Of a stretch of 19,853 nucleotides of DNA, positions 13,508 through 19,853 are shown in pieces. The DNA lies in assembly GCA_046302715.1 (NCBI GenBank), contig JBKCHQ010000077.1, positions 1 to 19,853 of the forward strand, read 5' to 3'. This stretch comes from CAMCXT01 sp046302715 (GTDB lineage Bacteria > Bacteroidota > Bacteroidia > M30B66). Made by a program: the position numbers and the translations under genes. Under the pieces are notes generated by a model. It had not been told where the DNA came from. It did no database searches and saw only the letters and a list, made by a program, of their open reading frames with translations. Every line of letters begins with the position of its first letter. Position 1 is the stretch's first letter.

Positions 13508-14820
13508 TACTGATTCTGCCCAATGTATAACTCAGAGGCATCTACCACTTTCACCTCCATACTGTCTTTAAGCGTTTTTGAGATGGCCGAATATGGCCCC
13601 GAAACAATTTCATCATTGGGTTTTAACCCCTCAACAATGCGGATGTAATTCATATCCTGAATGCCGGTTTTAACTTTTTGCATTTTCACCGCTCCGTTTT
13701 TGTGCACAAATACGACTTCGTCGAGCGGCGCATCGGCATCTGTTTCTTTGGCATTTTGGGCGGTACGTGTGGTAACGGCCATAATAGGAACCGAAAGCAC
13801 ATTTTGCTCGGTATGCGTTAGAATTTCAACTGTGGCCGACATTCCTGGTCTGAAGGGCGAAAGATGAGGGTTTGAAGCATCCAATAAATCGGTGTATGAG
13901 GTCCGCAAAATTCTAATTTTAACCGAGAAGTTGGTAACTTGATCTCCGCTGCTAGCCATATTTGAAAGTGCATTCGATGAATTAGCAATCTCAGTTACTA
14001 TGCCTTTAAAAATACGATCGCCGTATGAATCAACTTCGATGTGAGCGGTATCGTTTAGGTTAATGCGCACAATGTCATTCTCGTTAACGTCAACGCTCAC
14101 TTCCATTTCAGACAAATTTGCGATGCGAAGTAATTCGGTGCCGCTCATTTGGGCCGTTCCTACTACCCGCTCGCCCAGTTCAACATTTAATTTCGAAACG
14201 GTACCATCGGTTGGCGCATAAATGCGCGTGCGGTTAAGGTTGTCGTTGGCTTCTTTTAAACTGGCTTGAGCACTGGTCACGGCATATTCTGCACCAATTA
14301 CACTCTGCTTTGCCGCTTCGGCTTCGGCACGTGCACTTTCAATTTGTGCTTTTGCCGCGTCAAATTCTGCAGCCGAAATGGCCTTTTGCTCCCAAAGTTT
14401 TTGATTGCGTTTAAAGGTTTGTTCAGCGTTAATCAAACTAGCCTGCGCCTGACTTTCTCGCGCTTTTGCATTGGCCAAATTGGCTTTGCTCTGATTAACT
14501 GAGGCAGCAACACGGGCTGCAGCCGATTGTATAAGATCGGGGTTAATGGTGAGCAGATGTTGACCTTTGGTTACTTTCTGACCCTCTTTTATGTGTAGTT
14601 CAACAATTTCGCCCGAAACATCTGCAGAAATCTTAACCTCAACCTCGGGTTGGATTTTACCATTTGCCGAAACCATTTCGGTAATGTTGCGTGTTGCCGC
14701 TTTTTCTACCGAAACACTAATGCCGGTTTCTTTTCCAAACCATCCGGCAACTTTTCCTGTAATGCCCAAAACAATAAGGCTTACGACAATAATAAGAATG
14801 TTACGGGTTCGCTTCTTCAT
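13507..14820 (-). CDS. HlyD/MacA-type periplasmic efflux adaptor, 437 aa
   Basis: A membrane-fusion protein that bridges an inner-membrane pump and a TolC channel. A single N-terminal anchor (about 8-26, ILIIVVSLIVLGITG) is followed by the first lipoyl half (VKISADVSGEIVELHIKEGQ, about 62-81). A long alanine/glutamine-rich coiled-coil hairpin comes next (about 95-197, e.g. AEFDAAKAQIESARAEAEAA), then the second lipoyl half (YAPTDGTVSKLNVELGERV, about 201-219), a beta-barrel and a membrane-proximal domain (VKTGIQDMNYIRIVEGLKPN). This is closest to MacA-like adaptors of ABC exporters. The gene starts 3 bp after the TolC-like gene. No MacB or RND pump is encoded in the window, so its pump must lie elsewhere, probably outside this operon. 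Confidence 0.9.
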   Translation of the reverse strand: MKKRTRNILIIVVSLIVLGITGKVAGWFGKETGISVSVEKAATRNITEMVSANGKIQPEVEVKISADVSGEIVELHIKEGQKVTKGQHLLTINPDLIQSAAARVAASVNQSKANLANAKARESQAQASLINAEQTFKRNQKLWEQKAISAAEFDAAKAQIESARAEAEAAKQSVIGAEYAVTSAQASLKEANDNLNRTRIYAPTDGTVSKLNVELGERVVGTAQMSGTELLRIANLSEMEVSVDVNENDIVRINLNDTAHIEVDSYGDRIFKGIVTEIANSSNALSNMASSGDQVTNFSVKIRILRTSYTDLLDASNPHLSPFRPGMSATVEILTHTEQNVLSVPIMAVTTRTAQNAKETDADAPLDEVVFVHKNGAVKMQKVKTGIQDMNYIRIVEGLKPNDEIVSGPYSAISKTLKDSMEVKVVDASELYIGQNQ

Positions 14821-14823
14821 AGG

Positions 14824-16233
14824 TTAAAAAGTAATGGGCTTACCTTGATAAAAATCGAGGATTTTTTGCCGTAAAACCAGTTCATACAAGGCTTGCGCTT
14901 TTGATGATTCGGCCACGATAAGCTGGTTTCGTGCGGCATTGAAATCGTATATGCTCATAAGACCTTCGTCAAACCGAAGGCGTGCATATTCAAATGCCTT
15001 TTGTGCTGCACTGAGTGATAGTTCGGTTGCCGAGAAGCGTTGCGCAGCGGCACGGGCATCAAACCAGGCAGTTTGAATGTCGCGACGCAGCAAATTGCGT
15101 TGGTTCTGGGCATTTATTCGTGCATTTTCCAAGCTTATTTTCTGAAGACTTACCTGATTTCGGATACGTAAATTAGTGAAAAGGGGCACATTTAATGAAA
15201 ACCCAACCGTTCTGTTAAAATTCTGGTCCAATTGTTCGCTAAACGGAGTAAGCACATAAGTGGGGACATTCACATCAAGAAAAATAGGCACGCCATCAAT
15301 ACTTCCAATATTTTGTGGCTGTGTTTCAAACCCGGTTACCTTCCTTGATAGCTCAGAGTACCCGGTACCCACCCCGCCAAATGCACTTAATGTAGGGTAA
15401 AATTGTCCTTTGGCTGATTTAAGAGAATATTCGGCACTTTTTATAGAAAAATCAGCGCTCAATATGCCCGGTTGAAATTGTTGGGCCTTATCAAAGAGCA
15501 TGGTCGGATCCACAAGATCCATATTTTGCTTTAATGCTGAAAAATCGGGTTGTACTATCAAAAAATTGCGGGTATCTTCAAGCGGAAGCAATAATGCCAG
15601 TGTAAGCAGCGCACGTTCAACATTATTGCGAGCATTAATTTTATTTAACGACTCATTTTGCAAGGTAGCCTGAGCCTGGAGATACACCCCTTCTGCGCTT
15701 TGTCCATTTTCAAAAAGCAGTTTTGCCCTTTCGGTTTGCTTTTGGGTAATATCAAATTGATTTTCAGCTATTTTCTCCAACTCCTGAGCAAGCAGTACCG
15801 ATAAAAAAGCGTTGGTTACCTGTAGGGCAACATCATTTTTTATTTGCTCCTGTCGCAACTGCACCGATTTTAAACTGAATCCAGCTGCACGTATGGCGTT
15901 CCAATTGCTTAAACCAGCAAACAAATTTACTCCGCTGCTCACACTAAAATTTTGCGAAAGCACTCGTTGATCCGCAAATTGATTGGTAAAAGGGTCGATA
16001 CGGCGGCCGGTATTGTAGGTATGGTTTGCCGATGCTGATACGCTGGGCAAAGCCTGAGCTTTATTTTGCAATACATTTATATCCGCCTGTTCAATCTGTA
16101 AGGCATTTTGCCTCAACTGCAGATTGTTGTTCCATGCATACTCAATACATTCCTGTAATGTCCAGCGTTTTACATCCTGCGCATAGGCTAGCTGTACGGC
16201 AAGTATGAATAATGTAATGACAAGCCTTTTCAT
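14824..16233 (-). CDS. TolC-family outer-membrane efflux protein, 469 aa
   Basis: The signal peptide MKRLVITLFILAVQLAYAQ is followed by WTLQECIEYAWNNNLQLRQN, the usual start of outer-membrane efflux proteins in this phylum. Two internally homologous OEP halves with long amphipathic helices follow (LEKIAENQFDITQKQTERAK; AWFDARAAAQRFSATELSLS), interrupted by beta-strand segments (SVSSGVNLFAGLSNWN; GFSLNVPLFTNLRIRNQ). The ending LRQKILDFYQGKPITF is typical. I start it at the ATG at 16233; a TTG nine bases upstream would add three residues before the signal peptide. It is the first gene of the operon and forms the exit duct for the adaptor that follows it by 3 bp. Confidence 0.93.
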   Translation of the reverse strand: MKRLVITLFILAVQLAYAQDVKRWTLQECIEYAWNNNLQLRQNALQIEQADINVLQNKAQALPSVSASANHTYNTGRRIDPFTNQFADQRVLSQNFSVSSGVNLFAGLSNWNAIRAAGFSLKSVQLRQEQIKNDVALQVTNAFLSVLLAQELEKIAENQFDITQKQTERAKLLFENGQSAEGVYLQAQATLQNESLNKINARNNVERALLTLALLLPLEDTRNFLIVQPDFSALKQNMDLVDPTMLFDKAQQFQPGILSADFSIKSAEYSLKSAKGQFYPTLSAFGGVGTGYSELSRKVTGFETQPQNIGSIDGVPIFLDVNVPTYVLTPFSEQLDQNFNRTVGFSLNVPLFTNLRIRNQVSLQKISLENARINAQNQRNLLRRDIQTAWFDARAAAQRFSATELSLSAAQKAFEYARLRFDEGLMSIYDFNAARNQLIVAESSKAQALYELVLRQKILDFYQGKPITF

Positions 16234-16247
16234 GTTTTTCAATGATG

Positions 16248-16255
16248 CAAAAGTA
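16248..16255 (-). promoter_or_regulatory. -7 box of the TolC-adaptor-tsaB-rsgA operon
   Basis: An exact TACTTTTG on the minus strand, ending 14 nt before the ATG at 16233. I do not see a good -33 element at the expected distance. Confidence 0.5.
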
Positions 16256-16422
16256 ATGTATTTCTAAACGCTACAGGGCCACTTCTGTATATGCAATAGA
16301 GCACTTTATAATTTGATTTGATGTAATCCATAAGCATAATGTTAATAACTCTGGGGCTATACAGATGTATGCGCCAATTAATTTGCTCAATTTTACTTGT
16401 ATAATATTAAATTTCGTTCGCT

Positions 16423-16671
16423 ATGTCATTATCACAAGATCAGGAACAACAATTAAAAAAGCTCAACACCTTGCTGGAACCATTCAGCAATGATGCTTCT
16501 AATGATTTTGTTAATGAGGTTAATCAACATTTGCCGGGTACCGAAGATCAAAAACCCAGCCTTGATGAGATGCAAAAACTCGGCGATTTGCGTAAAGAAA
16601 TTTTAAGCCGTCAGCAGGGAAAGGCTATCCACACTATGGTGGATCGTAATGACTTTGACTTGCCTTTGTAG
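16423..16671 (+). CDS. Small acidic hypothetical protein, 82 aa
   Basis: The product begins MSLSQDQEQQLKKLNTLLEP, is rich in Asp, Glu, Gln and Leu, and ends HTMVDRNDFDLPL. There is no signal peptide, transmembrane helix, cysteine or known motif; it is probably a soluble, mostly helical cytoplasmic protein. A weak -7-like box (TAAATTTC) lies shortly upstream of the ATG. The next gene, a secreted peptidase, begins 24 bp downstream on the same strand, so they may share a transcript although the different destinations argue against a joint function. I do not recognise the family. Confidence 0.65.
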   Translation: MSLSQDQEQQLKKLNTLLEPFSNDASNDFVNEVNQHLPGTEDQKPSLDEMQKLGDLRKEILSRQQGKAIHTMVDRNDFDLPL

Positions 16672-16695
16672 GCTAACTCATTAAGCTTACCGTAT

Positions 16696-18057
16696 ATGGT
16701 CGTCAGGTTAATTACCTGTTTCCTATTGTTAAGTTCACCGCGCCTTCTTGAGGCTCAATTGGCTGCGGATTCACTTATGATACGCCGCATTTTCGATGCT
16801 GCACTTACCTCAAGCAGGTGTTATTTCGATTTAAAACACTTATGCAAAAATATTCCACCCCGGCTTTCGGGTTCGGAAGGAGCGGCAAAAGCGGTTGCTT
16901 TTACACAATCGGTGTTTGAAGCCGAGAAATTTGATCGTGTGTTTCTTCAGGAAATGATGGTGCCTAATTGGAAGCGAGGCAGCAAATGTTCGGTTACGAT
17001 ACAAACAAAAAACGTTAAACGCGACCTCAAGGCATGTGCCTTAGGTGGAAGTGTTGGAGGGGCAGCCGATGGCAATATTATAGCCGTTCGCAGTTTGGAG
17101 CAACTCGATTCGCTGGGTAAAAAACACGTTGAGGGTAAAATAGTATTCTTTAGCAGACCCATGGAACCCCGCCATATTCACACGTTTGAAGCATACGGGG
17201 GATGCGTAGATCAACGTTGGGCAGGCCCCTCAAAAGCGGCAAAATACGGCGCCAAAGCCACACTAGTAAGAAGCATGAATTTGCGAGAGGATGAATTTCC
17301 GCATACCGGTAGCATGAGCTACGATACGGCATGGCCAAAGATTCCCGCTTTAGCAATTAGTACCGAAGATGCTACATGGCTTTTGCAGCAATTACAATCG
17401 CAGCCAAACATTAACGCCGGCATCTACACCAATTGCGAAACCCGACCCGACACCCTTTCGCACAATGTAGTAGGCGAGCTTCGCGGCACCTTATTTCCAG
17501 AACAATACATTATTTGTGGCGGTCACCTCGATGCTTGGGATAACGGCGAAGGGGCACACGACGACGGCGCAGGATGCGTGCAAAGCATGGAGGCGCTGCG
17601 CATTCTAAAAAACATCGGCTATAAACCCCGTCACACGCTACGCGCGGTGATGTTTATGAACGAAGAAAATGGCGCGCGTGGAGCAAAGCGCTACGCCGCA
17701 TGGGCCGATTCGCTCAACGAAAAGCACGTTTTTGCCATTGAGTCAGACCGTGGGGGATTTAGTCCACGTGGATTTGCTATTGATAGCGAAGATGCTGCTA
17801 TTGTAGAAAAAATTGCCCGATTCCGTAAGTTACTTGAGCCTTATGGCTTGCATGATTTTAAAAAAGGCGGAGGTGGCGTGGATATTAGCCCCTTGAAAAA
17901 GCAGGGCACAGTGTGCATCGGACTAGTACCCGATTCGCAGCGGTATTTCGATCATCACCATGCGGCCAATGATGTTTTTGAGCATGTGAATAAACGTGAG
18001 CTCGAATTAGGCGCCGCCGCCATGGCTGCATTAATATATTTACTCGATCAGCAATAA
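16696..18057 (+). CDS. Secreted M28-family zinc aminopeptidase, 453 aa
   Basis: An N-terminal signal peptide (MVVRLITCFLLLSSPRLLEA) is followed by a helical segment and a PA-like insertion (about 120-250, GGAADGNIIAV ... GKIVFFSRP). The M28 catalytic core starts near 257. Its metal ligands and catalytic residues are in order: H277 and D279 in GGHLDAWDNGEG, the bridging Asp in HDDGAG (289-290), the general base and ligand E323-E324 in MNEENG, D351 in ESDRGG, and the His of YFDHHHAANDVFEHV (421-422). It should be a periplasmic or exported exopeptidase releasing N-terminal amino acids or dipeptides. Bacteroidota carry many paralogues, so the substrate is not assignable. It converges on pdeM with a 20-bp gap. 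Confidence 0.93.
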   Translation: MVVRLITCFLLLSSPRLLEAQLAADSLMIRRIFDAALTSSRCYFDLKHLCKNIPPRLSGSEGAAKAVAFTQSVFEAEKFDRVFLQEMMVPNWKRGSKCSVTIQTKNVKRDLKACALGGSVGGAADGNIIAVRSLEQLDSLGKKHVEGKIVFFSRPMEPRHIHTFEAYGGCVDQRWAGPSKAAKYGAKATLVRSMNLREDEFPHTGSMSYDTAWPKIPALAISTEDATWLLQQLQSQPNINAGIYTNCETRPDTLSHNVVGELRGTLFPEQYIICGGHLDAWDNGEGAHDDGAGCVQSMEALRILKNIGYKPRHTLRAVMFMNEENGARGAKRYAAWADSLNEKHVFAIESDRGGFSPRGFAIDSEDAAIVEKIARFRKLLEPYGLHDFKKGGGGVDISPLKKQGTVCIGLVPDSQRYFDHHHAANDVFEHVNKRELELGAAAMAALIYLLDQQ

Positions 18058-18077
18058 GCAACACATCACGTGAAGTT

Positions 18078-18728
18078 TTACGTCTTCAACTCCCAAATGT
18101 GTTGTTCCTGCGCTACCCAAGCTCGTCGATAGCTGGATTTACTCATGTCGAAATACCCCGTAAAACTGCCAAAAGCAGGTAATATTAGGGTGTTTTTAAG
18201 GAGAACAAAGGCCGATAATTTAACTTTCTGCCGTGCTGCGCCTCTGAGTGTTAAGGAAGGATGTATGTGCCCACAAATTGAGGGGACACTTAAGTCTGAT
18301 GGCGGTTCGTGGCGCAGCTGCAATGGTCCTTGGTGCAGCACACTATCGGTAAGCAGATTTTCTGCTTTTAATAACTTTAGCATCGCCCGATCGTGGTTGC
18401 CCGGTATCACTTTTAAGTTGAGCTCTGTATATTGACTTTTCCATGCCAGAAAGACATCCCATTCGGAATTCAATTCGCTGTGGAAGAAATCGCCAAGCAC
18501 CAAAAGATTTTGTGCCGAGCTGCGTTCTACAAGCTTCGATAGGCGTTTCAGATCGTTATGCAGCAAGGTGTCGGGGATGGGAATACCGCCTTTGCGAAAC
18601 GTTGATGCTTTACCGAAATGTGGGTCGGCAATGAGCAGCGTATGCGTTTCTTCAATAAATACCGCCTTTTCAGGCAATAATTTTAAGTTGCAGTTAAATT
18701 CAGCAAGATAAAATGCAACATCGGGCAT
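18078..18728 (-). CDS. pdeM: PdeM, ligase-associated DNA-damage-response metallophosphatase
   Basis: A calcineurin-like phosphoesterase of 216 aa. Metal-binding motifs are LIADPHFGK (D35, H37), LVLGDFFHSE, IPGNHDR and CGHIHP, in the order expected. The strand ADPHFGKASTFRKGGIPIP is the specific signature of PdeM (YkvE-like), a phosphodiesterase usually encoded with an Lhr-type helicase, an exonuclease and an ATP-dependent ligase. None of these partners is in this window; downstream on the minus strand there is only the convergent peptidase. It reads in the same direction as efp, but a strong terminator at 18757-18797 separates them, so it needs its own promoter or readthrough. Confidence 0.92.
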   Translation of the reverse strand: MPDVAFYLAEFNCNLKLLPEKAVFIEETHTLLIADPHFGKASTFRKGGIPIPDTLLHNDLKRLSKLVERSSAQNLLVLGDFFHSELNSEWDVFLAWKSQYTELNLKVIPGNHDRAMLKLLKAENLLTDSVLHQGPLQLRHEPPSDLSVPSICGHIHPSLTLRGAARQKVKLSAFVLLKNTLILPAFGSFTGYFDMSKSSYRRAWVAQEQHIWELKT

Positions 18729-18756
18729 GCCACAAATCTAGCGCATTTATGGGTGT

Positions 18757-18797
18757 ATAAAAACAAACAGCCTGCGCGAATGAATTCATGCAGGCTG
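18757..18797 (-). terminator. Rho-independent terminator of efp
   Basis: An 8-bp GC-rich stem, CAGCCTGC (18768-18775) with GCAGGCTG (18790-18797), enclosing the palindrome ATGAATTCAT. On the minus strand it is followed by TTTGTTTTT. It lies about 26 bp past the efp stop. Confidence 0.8.
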
Positions 18798-18822
18798 CTC
18801 ATCGAAATGTAGTACGTTAAAA

Positions 18823-19383
18823 TTATTTCACACGTTCAAGGTATTCGCCGGTGCGGGTATCTACCTTTATTTTCTCTCCTATGTTGATAAACAAAGGAAT
18901 ATTGACCGAAGCACCGGTTTCGACTGTCGCGGGTTTTAGCGTTTTTGTAGCAGTATCGCCTTTTACGCCCGGTTCGGTGTAGGTAACTTCAAGTTCTACC
19001 TGTTTTGGGGGCTCGGCATAAATTACATTATCACCCTCAAAAGCAGCGTAAATTTCCATTGACTCTTTCATAAATCGCACGCCATCGCCAAACAAGGTTT
19101 CGTCGATATACACTTGCTCATAGGTTTCATTATCCATACACACCAGCATATTCCCTTCTTTGTAACTATACATTAAAGGACGCATCTCAACACGCACAAT
19201 TTCTACCTCCTCGCCCGAACGAAAGCGGTTTTCGGCCGATTTGCCGTTTTTAACATTACGCATTTTTGCCTGATAAAAAGCACGAAGATTACCCGGAGTG
19301 CGATGCTGCCATTCGGTAATAACGCAAAGCTCTCCGTTGTAACGGATAAATGTTCCTACTGAAACGTCTGAGGTAGTTGCCAT
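18823..19383 (-). CDS. efp: Translation elongation factor P with atypical tip residue
   Basis: EF-P rescues ribosomes stalled at polyproline stretches. The 186-aa product has the KOW-like domain I (SVGTFIRYNGELCVITEWQH), OB domain II (RSGEEVEIVRVEMRPLMYSY, MDNETYEQVYIDE) and domain III ending INIGEKIKVDTRTGEYLERV, the EF-P signature. In the domain-I loop that reaches the peptidyl-transferase centre, E. coli has PGKGQ with modified K34; here it is P30-G-N32-L-R34-A-F, so the aligned residue is Asn. There is therefore no Lys for EpmA beta-lysylation nor Arg at that position for EarP rhamnosylation. The start MATTSDVSVG is the usual one for the phylum. It has its own promoter at 19399-19429 and terminator at 18757-18797. 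Confidence 0.96.
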   Translation of the reverse strand: MATTSDVSVGTFIRYNGELCVITEWQHRTPGNLRAFYQAKMRNVKNGKSAENRFRSGEEVEIVRVEMRPLMYSYKEGNMLVCMDNETYEQVYIDETLFGDGVRFMKESMEIYAAFEGDNVIYAEPPKQVELEVTYTEPGVKGDTATKTLKPATVETGASVNIPLFINIGEKIKVDTRTGEYLERVK

Positions 19384-19398
19384 GAATTAAAATTTGGG

Positions 19399-19429
19399 CA
19401 AAGGTACAATTCAACCCTTTATTATACAA
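19399..19429 (-). promoter_or_regulatory. Promoter of efp
   Basis: Exact -7 box TACCTTTG (minus strand, 19406-19399) and TTG (19429-19427) with a 20-bp spacer, ending 15 nt before the ATG at 19383. Confidence 0.65.
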
Positions 19430-19502
19430 TACCATGTGCACTGCCTTACTACTAAAGTAAGATTGGCCACTTCTGCAAAAGTCAATTCTGTATTTGATTG
19501 TG

Positions 19503-19510
19503 TATGTTTG
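19503..19510 (+). promoter_or_regulatory. -7 box of the partial gene at 19533
   Basis: An exact TATGTTTG, 22 nt before the ATG at 19533. A small inverted repeat, CTTACT/AGTAAG (19445-19450 and 19456-19461), lies between this box and the efp promoter and could be an operator. No clear -33 element is seen. Confidence 0.45.
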
Positions 19511-19532
19511 CAGCATTATCATAATGTAGTGC

Positions 19533-19853
19533 ATGTTCAACAATGAATTTCAAAAAATAATATCTCATATTGGAGATGAACATCGTGTTTGGGTGTATCA
19601 AAGTAATCGCAAGCTGAATGCTGAAGAACAGGATGCCATGCGCACATTGGGTCATACATTTTGCAACGAATGGTCTTCTCACGGTAACCGGCTCGATGCA
19701 CAATGCACGGTAATGGAGGGCCTCTTTATAATGATTAGCGTTGACGCTCAGAAAGCCGCTGCTTCGGGCTGTTCTATCGACAAATCAGTGCATTGGATTG
19801 GGAACCTCGAAAAAACCTTCAATATAACCCTGATGGATCGCATGCAAATAGCT
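19533..19853 (+). CDS. Conserved Bacteroidota protein, 5' part only (107 codons)
   Basis: The frame is open from ATG at 19533 to the window end. It begins MFNNEFQKIISHIGDEHRVW, continues VYQSNRKLNAEEQDAMRTLG and contains FCNEWSSHGNRLDAQCTV, then SGCSIDKSVHWIGNLEKTF and LMDRMQIA. The combination 'RVWxYQSxRxL ... W..HG..L ... ASGCSIDKSVH ... LxDR' is a widespread Bacteroidota family of about 150-160 aa that databases sometimes label 'ABC transporter ATPase', although no Walker motif is present. So about a third of the protein is missing beyond the edge. The function is unknown; there is no signal peptide. It diverges from efp. Confidence 0.82.
   Translation, partial: MFNNEFQKIISHIGDEHRVWVYQSNRKLNAEEQDAMRTLGHTFCNEWSSHGNRLDAQCTVMEGLFIMISVDAQKAAASGCSIDKSVHWIGNLEKTFNITLMDRMQIA

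Noticed and set aside
16234..16242. TTG start three codons upstream of the TolC-like ATG
   Set aside because: The ATG at 16233 starts directly with the charged signal-peptide N-region, and the TTG is only about 5 nt from the -7 box.
16284..16365. TCTGTAT / ATACAGA inverted repeat between the TolC-like gene and the 82-aa gene
   Set aside because: Only 7 bp per arm with a spacer of almost 70 bp, which is expected by chance.
19289..19703. Minus-strand frames over the efp 5' end and the partial gene at 19533
   Set aside because: They conflict with efp and with a conserved plus-strand frame (SGCSIDKSVHWI), and contain no recognisable protein.

Overview
The window looks like a chromosomal segment of a Bacteroidota bacterium (Cytophagales, Sphingobacteriales or Flavobacteriales type; I cannot narrow it further). 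The evidence is the absence of Shine-Dalgarno boxes ahead of starts, several exact TAnnTTTG -7 promoter boxes (some with a TTG/TTTG element 19-21 bp upstream), signal peptides of the 'MK...AQ' type, and lineage-typical proteins such as a peptide transporter with a large internal loop, a partial 'CSIDKSVHWI' protein and PdeM. No rRNA, tRNA, CRISPR, transposase or integrase was seen.

Layout. 1-510: AT-rich, with a possible 39-aa membrane peptide gene and a possible gene remnant. 511-1311: secreted or outer-membrane protein of unknown role. 1322-2945: a 120-bp perfect direct repeat (1322-1441 and 2826-2945) brackets an AT-rich insert holding a TerB-like protein and a previously unlisted 49-aa basic protein. 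The second repeat copy is the 3' end of an intact POT-family peptide transporter (2825-4525, minus); the first is an orphan 3' fragment of the same gene. 4629-5607: a stand-alone HisF-like TIM barrel with key catalytic residues replaced, followed by a 55-aa membrane protein. 5604-6398: a SAM methyltransferase on the minus strand. 6505-8528: a compact four-gene operon (SPFH protein, two-helix membrane protein, ribbon-helix-helix DNA-binding protein, all-helical protein) closed by a hairpin terminator that serves the opposing katG.

8595-11901: divergent katG (catalase-peroxidase with a signal peptide) and oxyR (both redox cysteines present), sharing an 85-bp regulatory gap. 11898-16233: a minus-strand operon TolC-like protein > HlyD/MacA-type adaptor > tsaB (t6A tRNA modification) > rsgA (30S assembly GTPase), with 1-nt overlapping stop/start junctions at the last two steps. 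16423-18057: a small unknown protein and a secreted M28 zinc peptidase. 18078-19383: pdeM and efp (elongation factor P with Asn at the position normally held by the modified Lys/Arg) on the minus strand. 19533-end: a truncated conserved Bacteroidota protein.

Most of the window is ordinary housekeeping and stress genes. The parts most worth a second look are the repeat-bracketed TerB-like cassette in the tail of the peptide transporter gene, the catalytically altered HisF-like protein, the SPFH/RHH operon and the unusual EF-P tip.
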